From NCBI GenBank assembly GCA_016213625.1, contig JACQZZ010000091.1, forward strand, positions 28,765-92,764: a stretch of 64,000 bases of DNA, in the 5' to 3' direction. The DNA comes from Actinomycetota bacterium (lineage in GTDB: Bacteria; Actinomycetota; Acidimicrobiia; Acidimicrobiales; Ilumatobacteraceae). The position numbers and the translations under genes were made by a program. The notes beneath the pieces are model-generated. The model saw nothing but the letters and a program-made list of their open reading frames with translations, was not told where the DNA came from and did no database searches. This document shows positions 60,224-64,000 of the stretch, piece after piece (position 1 is the stretch's first letter; each line of letters begins with the position of its first letter).

Positions 60224-61213
60224 GTGAAGACGATCGCAGTGACTGGTTCAGAGGGGTTCATCGGGTCACACCTCGTGGACGCGCTCGTGACCCGCGGGTA
60301 CCGGGTACGCGCGCTGGTGCAGTACAACTCGTTCTCCTCGCGAGGCTGGCTCGCGCAGCTGTCGGCCGACACGATGTCGTCGGTCGACGTGGTGTTCGGC
60401 GACGTACGCGACGGTGGACAGATGTTGCACTACGTCGACGGTGTCGACGCCGTGCTCCACCTCGCCGCGCTCATCGCCATTCCCTACTCCTACGTCGCTC
60501 CGGCGTCGTACCTCACCACCAATGCGGGGGGAACGCTGAACGTGCTGGAGGCGGTGCGCGCCCACGGCACCCCACGGCTCGTGCACACGTCGACCAGCGA
60601 GGTGTACGGAACGGCGCTGACCGTGCCCATCCATGAGTCGCACCCGTTGCAGGCCCAGTCACCGTACTCGGCCTCGAAGATCGCGGCCGACAAGTTGGTC
60701 GAGAGTTACCACCTCAGCTTCGGGGTCCCGGCGGTGACACTGCGACCGTTCAACACCTACGGTCCGCGGCAGTCCGCTCGAGCGGTGATCCCGACGGTCA
60801 TCACGCAGATCGCCGCCGGCGCACGGCAGATCCAACTCGGAGCGTCGACCCCTACTCGCGACTTCAACTTCGTCGCCGACACCGTGGACGCGTTCGTGGC
60901 GGTGCTCGAGGCGTCCGACGACGTGCTCGGCAGCACGTTCAACGCCGGGTCGGGGCGTGAGACGTCGGTGGGCGATTCGGTCCGCCTCATCGCGGAAGTG
61001 ATGGAGGCCGACGTGGAGATCGTCACCGATGAGGCGCGCGTGCGACCCGCTGACTCGGAAGTGCAGCGACTGCTGGCCGACGCGTCCGAACTGCACGCCG
61101 CCACCGGGTGGAAGCCGCAGCACCGACTGGAGGACGGCCTGGCGCTCACCGCCCGTTGGTTCTCGTCGCCCCACAACCTCGCCCAGTATCAGACCGACAT
61201 CTATCACGTGTGA
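60224..61213 (+). CDS. LegB-like NAD-dependent sugar 4,6-dehydratase/epimerase
   Basis: A 329-residue extended SDR. NAD motif VTGSEGFIGSH, the class signature RALVQYNSFSSRGWL, AALIAIPYSYVAPASYLTTN, STSEVYGTA, catalytic YSASKIAADK and RPFNTYGPRQSARAVIPT are those of LegB (UDP-GlcNAc 4,6-dehydratase) enzymes. It would make a 4-keto-6-deoxy or epimerised amino sugar nucleotide. AAGGAG at 60211-60216 sets the GTG start 60224, 17 bp after the PelG-like stop. Confidence 0.88.
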   Translation: MKTIAVTGSEGFIGSHLVDALVTRGYRVRALVQYNSFSSRGWLAQLSADTMSSVDVVFGDVRDGGQMLHYVDGVDAVLHLAALIAIPYSYVAPASYLTTNAGGTLNVLEAVRAHGTPRLVHTSTSEVYGTALTVPIHESHPLQAQSPYSASKIAADKLVESYHLSFGVPAVTLRPFNTYGPRQSARAVIPTVITQIAAGARQIQLGASTPTRDFNFVADTVDAFVAVLEASDDVLGSTFNAGSGRETSVGDSVRLIAEVMEADVEIVTDEARVRPADSEVQRLLADASELHAATGWKPQHRLEDGLALTARWFSSPHNLAQYQTDIYHV

Positions 61214-61238
61214 AGTGCGCACGAAGGAGGTCATCACC

Positions 61239-62018
61239 ATGGTCATGTCCATCGACGATCGAGCGCTGACCCGGCGCAGCAACATCGAACGGGGTCCACG
61301 TGAAGCGTTCATTCTCGCCGGCGGGCGCGGCATCAGGCTGCGGCCGTACACGACGCTGATCCCCAAGCCGCTGGTACCCATCGGCGACCACTCGGTGCTC
61401 GAGATCGTCCTCCTCCAGTTGGTGGACCGCGGCTTCACCAAGGCCACGATCGCCATCGGGCATCTCGGCAAGCTCATCCAGGCCTACATCGGCGATGGAT
61501 CGCAGTGGGGGATCGAGGTCGCCTACGTCACCGAGGACCGTCCGCTCGGCACCGTCGGGCCGGTGCTCAACGTGCTCGACGACTTGCCGGAGCACTTCGT
61601 GATGATGAACGGCGACATCCTCACCGACATCGACTACGACCACCTGCTGCGTACGCACATGGCGAGTGGGGCTCAGCTGACCCTCGCCACCTATGCACGG
61701 GAGCATCGGGTGGACTTCGGGGTGCTCGGCGTGCAGGACGGCGCGATCGTCGAGTTCGTCGAGAAGCCGACGTACACGTACTCCGTGAGCATGGGGGTCT
61801 ACGCGGTGAGCAAGGACCTGCTGCGCGGCTACACCCCCGGGACGAACCTCGGGGTCGACAGCCTGATCATCGACCGGCTGGGGGCCGGTGACCCGCCCGC
61901 GAGCTACCCGTTCGGTGGGTTCTGGCTCGACATCGGACGGCCCGACGACTTCGACCGCGCGAACGCCGACATCGACCTGTTGGCGCCACTGTTGATGCCT
62001 GAACGCCGAGCGTCATGA
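61239..62018 (+). CDS. Sugar-1-phosphate nucleotidyltransferase
   Basis: A 259-residue nucleotidyltransferase (RmlA/GlmU-N type). The signature LAGGRGIRLRPYTTLIPKPL (about residues 27-46) holds the catalytic Arg and Lys, followed by VMMNGDILTDIDYD with the metal Asp, VEFVEKPTYTY and GFWLDIGRPDDFDRAN. It activates a sugar phosphate with NTP for the pathway. GGAGG at 61226-61230 gives ideal spacing to ATG 61239; ATG 61245 is an alternative. The stop overlaps the next gene as ATGA. Confidence 0.9.
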   Translation: MVMSIDDRALTRRSNIERGPREAFILAGGRGIRLRPYTTLIPKPLVPIGDHSVLEIVLLQLVDRGFTKATIAIGHLGKLIQAYIGDGSQWGIEVAYVTEDRPLGTVGPVLNVLDDLPEHFVMMNGDILTDIDYDHLLRTHMASGAQLTLATYAREHRVDFGVLGVQDGAIVEFVEKPTYTYSVSMGVYAVSKDLLRGYTPGTNLGVDSLIIDRLGAGDPPASYPFGGFWLDIGRPDDFDRANADIDLLAPLLMPERRAS

Positions 62019-62950
62019 CTCGGGTGCTGGTGCTCGGCGCCCAGGGCTTCCTGGGACGCGCGGCGTGGGGAACCCTCGTCGACGCCGGGCATCAGGTGGT
62101 CGCGCACGTGCGCCGTCCGCTCGCCGCCCCCCAGGCGGCGGTGCTCACGCCGTGGTGCGCCGCCGAGTTGGACACGGCATCCCATGCCGAGGTGCGCGAG
62201 TTGATCGAGCACAGCGGTGCGGAGGTGGTGGTGAACTGCGTCGGCGCGACCACCGGGTCGGTGCGCGAGTTGCGCGCTGCCAATCTGACCGTGGTGGAAC
62301 ATGTGACCGGTGTGGTCGCGAGGCTGCGTGGGGTGCGCTACATCCACCTCGGTTCGGCCGCAGAGTATGGGGTGGGCCGGCCGGGGCAACCGGTCCGCGA
62401 GACCGATGTGCCGCACCCGATCAGTGAGTACGGCGCCACCAAACTGGCAGCGACCGCGCTCGTCATGGAACGAGCGCGCACCGACGGTTTCGCGGCCGTC
62501 GTGCTGCGCGTGTTCAACCCCGTGGGCCCGGGGGCGCCCACCACCAGTGTCGCCGGCCGGGCAGCGGCCGAGCTGCGCCGCGCGGTGCTCGCCCGGGAGC
62601 GAGAGATCCGCCTCGGATCGCTGGACTCGTGGCGCGACTACGTGGGGGTGGGGGACGTCGCCGGCGCGATCGCTGTGGTGGTGAACCGACCCCTCGACGA
62701 TGGCGCGCACGTCGTGAACGTCGGCAGCGGGAGGGCACAGTCGACGCGGGCACTGATCGCGCGCCTGAGTGAGATCGCCGAGTTCCGGGGCTCGATCGTC
62801 GAGTCGGCTCCGTCGTCGGCGCGGTCCGAGGGCGTCGATTGGCAGGAAGCCGACATCACCGTGCTGCAGGAGCGGTACGGCTTCCAGCCGCGACAAACCA
62901 CCGACGACATGTTGCGGGGGCTGTGGCGCGAGGCGCCGGTCGGCGTGTGA
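62015..62950 (+). CDS. NAD-dependent epimerase/dehydratase (extended SDR)
   Basis: A 311-residue SDR with the dinucleotide motif VLVLGAQGFLGRAAWG, HLGSAAEYGVG, catalytic Tyr-x3-Lys in SEYGATKLAATAL and RVFNPVGPGAPTTS. It probably converts a nucleotide sugar made by the two preceding enzymes. ATGA overlap with the nucleotidyltransferase shows tight co-expression. Last gene of the rightward Pel-like operon; the response regulator is convergent 2 bp beyond. Confidence 0.85.
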   Translation: MTRVLVLGAQGFLGRAAWGTLVDAGHQVVAHVRRPLAAPQAAVLTPWCAAELDTASHAEVRELIEHSGAEVVVNCVGATTGSVRELRAANLTVVEHVTGVVARLRGVRYIHLGSAAEYGVGRPGQPVRETDVPHPISEYGATKLAATALVMERARTDGFAAVVLRVFNPVGPGAPTTSVAGRAAAELRRAVLAREREIRLGSLDSWRDYVGVGDVAGAIAVVVNRPLDDGAHVVNVGSGRAQSTRALIARLSEIAEFRGSIVESAPSSARSEGVDWQEADITVLQERYGFQPRQTTDDMLRGLWREAPVGV

Positions 62951-62952
62951 GC

Positions 62953-63642
62953 TCAGTCGCTCGGCGAGAAGCGGTACCCCACGCCCTTCACGGTCTCGAT
63001 CCAACGCGACCGGCGCTGCGGATCGAGCTTCTTCCGCAGCCGGTGCACGTGCTCGGGCACCGTGGCATCGTTCTGCCACGCGGGCGACGAGCCCCACACG
63101 TGTTGCAGGATCTGGCGCCGGCTGAACACCTGTCGTGGTGCGCCGGCGAGGAACGCGAGCAGGTCGAACTCCTTGGCGGTGAGTGCGATCGGCCGTCCCT
63201 CGACCGTGACCTCGCGGGTGGCGCTGTCGATGGTGAGCGCGCCGAACGTCATCTCGACGCGGGCATCGCGAGCGGTGCGCCGCACCGCGGCGCGAACCCG
63301 CGCGACGAGCTCGCGCGGGGCGAACGGCTTGACGATGTAGTCGTCGGCTCCGAGGTCGAGCCCCACGGCGCGGTCGGCCTCACCGCCACGGGCACTGAGC
63401 ACGATGATCGGTGTGGGGCGCGTGGCCGTGAGCTCCACGAGCAGGTCGAGCCCCGCCACGTCGGGCAGGCCGAGATCGAGCAGGACCACGGCCGGCTCGA
63501 GCTCGCGGAACATCGCCCGCCCATGTGCTCCGGTGTGTGCCACCACGACCGTGAAGCCGGCATCGGTGAGCACATCGTGGAGGGCGTCGCCGACACCGGC
63601 ATCGTCGTCCACCACGAGCACGACACCCGGGTTCGCCGACAT
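62953..63642 (-). CDS. OmpR/KdpE-type response regulator
   Basis: A 229-residue response regulator. Receiver: acidic pocket D12-D14, phospho-Asp D56 in VVLLDLGLPD, K105 in DYIVKPFAPR. The C-terminal winged helix is FGALTIDSATREVTVEGRPI, ALTAKEFDLLAFLAGAPRQV and RWIETVKGVGYRF. ATG 63642 (MSANPG). It is divergent from a PAS-containing gene across 94 bp, which is probably its sensor partner. It is back to back with the epimerase, so it may regulate surface sugar genes, but there is no direct proof. Confidence 0.9.
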   Translation of the reverse strand: MSANPGVVLVVDDDAGVGDALHDVLTDAGFTVVVAHTGAHGRAMFRELEPAVVLLDLGLPDVAGLDLLVELTATRPTPIIVLSARGGEADRAVGLDLGADDYIVKPFAPRELVARVRAAVRRTARDARVEMTFGALTIDSATREVTVEGRPIALTAKEFDLLAFLAGAPRQVFSRRQILQHVWGSSPAWQNDATVPEHVHRLRKKLDPQRRSRWIETVKGVGYRFSPSD

Positions 63643-63736
63643 GCGACGATGGTAACGGTGGCCCACGAGGGGCCTACAATCTGGACCATCCCCCTCGGTG
63701 TGTTCCCCAACACCCGTGGTCGACGGAGGTCGACCG

Positions 63737-64000
63737 ATGCAGACGGCTCGCAGCGCTGATCGCTGGCCCGAGATGGCGTGGTTCCAGTCGACGCTGGACC
63801 GCGTGCCGGTCGGGGTGGTGTGCATCGACGCGACCAATGTCGTGAGGTTCTCCAACGAGGCGGCGCGACGTGTGCTCGGGCAGGACGCCGTGCCGGGTGG
63901 CCGCGGCGTGACGGTGGCGCTCGGTCGTGACGACCGGGAGCGCTACGAGCGCCACCAGCTTGCCGCGTTCACGCGCGGCACCACCACGACCTGGGAGCAC
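63737..64000 (+). CDS. PAS-domain protein, likely sensor kinase, 3' end outside window
   Basis: The first 88 residues of a protein beginning MQTARSADRWPEMAWFQSTL. A PAS domain starts at once (DRVPVGVVCIDATNVVRFSN, EAARRVLGQDA). GGAGGT at 63725-63730 fixes ATG 63737. Its position, divergent from the response regulator, suggests the N-terminus of a soluble sensor histidine kinase; the kinase part is not visible. Confidence 0.75.
   Translation, partial: MQTARSADRWPEMAWFQSTLDRVPVGVVCIDATNVVRFSNEAARRVLGQDAVPGGRGVTVALGRDDRERYERHQLAAFTRGTTTTWEH

Noticed and set aside
1..64000. CRISPR arrays, tRNA/rRNA genes, insertion sequences
   Set aside because: No regularly spaced repeats, no cloverleaf or rRNA-like segments and no transposase were recognised by eye.

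Overview
The window is high-GC DNA from a Gram-positive actinobacterium. The evidence is a secretin-less (monoderm) Tad pilus locus, an actinobacterial LexA box (TCGAAC-N4-GTTCGA) in front of dinB, a DUF222/HNH protein, an LCP-family wall ligase, a SipW/TasA-type secretion pair, frequent GTG/TTG starts and overlapping stop/start codons. The gene mix resembles Acidimicrobiia (Ilumatobacter-like), but that is inference; there is no rRNA, tRNA or marker gene to prove it. No CRISPR array, tRNA, IS element or prophage was recognised.

Layout. 1-7.4 kb: metabolic genes (PhyH dioxygenase running off the left edge, NTF2-like protein, molybdopterin oxidoreductase, CMD protein, FAD oxidase, methyltransferase) and a multiply deleted AMP-binding pseudogene. 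7.6-15.7 kb: a compact Tad/Flp pilus operon (flp, tadE, tadG-like, cpaB, cpaE, tadA, a von Willebrand A-TadB fusion, tadC) closed by a 13-bp hairpin. 15.8-27.3 kb: an accessory-looking stretch with dinB, three toxin-antitoxin modules (VapBC with an AbrB-type antitoxin, MazEF with an RHH antitoxin, PIN/RHH), a divergent MarR pair, DUF222/HNH, and two broken genes (5'-truncated GNAT, internally deleted DUF456).

27.4-34.2 kb: GDP-fucose synthase, a TasA-like secreted protein with its own SipW signal peptidase behind a structured leader, and a siderophore/cobalamin-type ABC transporter coupled to a DJ-1/PfpI protein. 34.5-46.4 kb: signalling and envelope genes: a cNMP-domain histidine kinase coupled to a receiver-glutaredoxin-like-thioredoxin-reductase-like fusion, an aldo/keto reductase, a PAS-GGDEF-EAL protein, an LCP ligase and a 955-aa repeat surface protein with an LPxxG-like tail. 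46.5-53.3 kb: MFS exporter, alpha/beta hydrolase with TetR, thioesterase, and a large LuxR-type ATPase regulator.

53.3-63 kb holds the most interesting system: a Pel-like exopolysaccharide locus. A GH114 polygalactosaminidase and a large secreted deacetylase-like protein are transcribed leftward. Diverging from them are a PelF-like glycosyltransferase, a PelG-like multispanning membrane protein, a LegB-like dehydratase, a sugar nucleotidyltransferase and an epimerase, chained by overlaps or strong Shine-Dalgarno sites. The expected c-di-GMP receptor PelD and PelE are not in the window. A divergent response regulator/PAS sensor pair closes the window. Tad pili, TasA-like fibre protein, surface repeat protein and Pel-like polysaccharide together suggest an adhesion/biofilm-rich region, with the GGDEF-EAL protein as a plausible local c-di-GMP source (inference).
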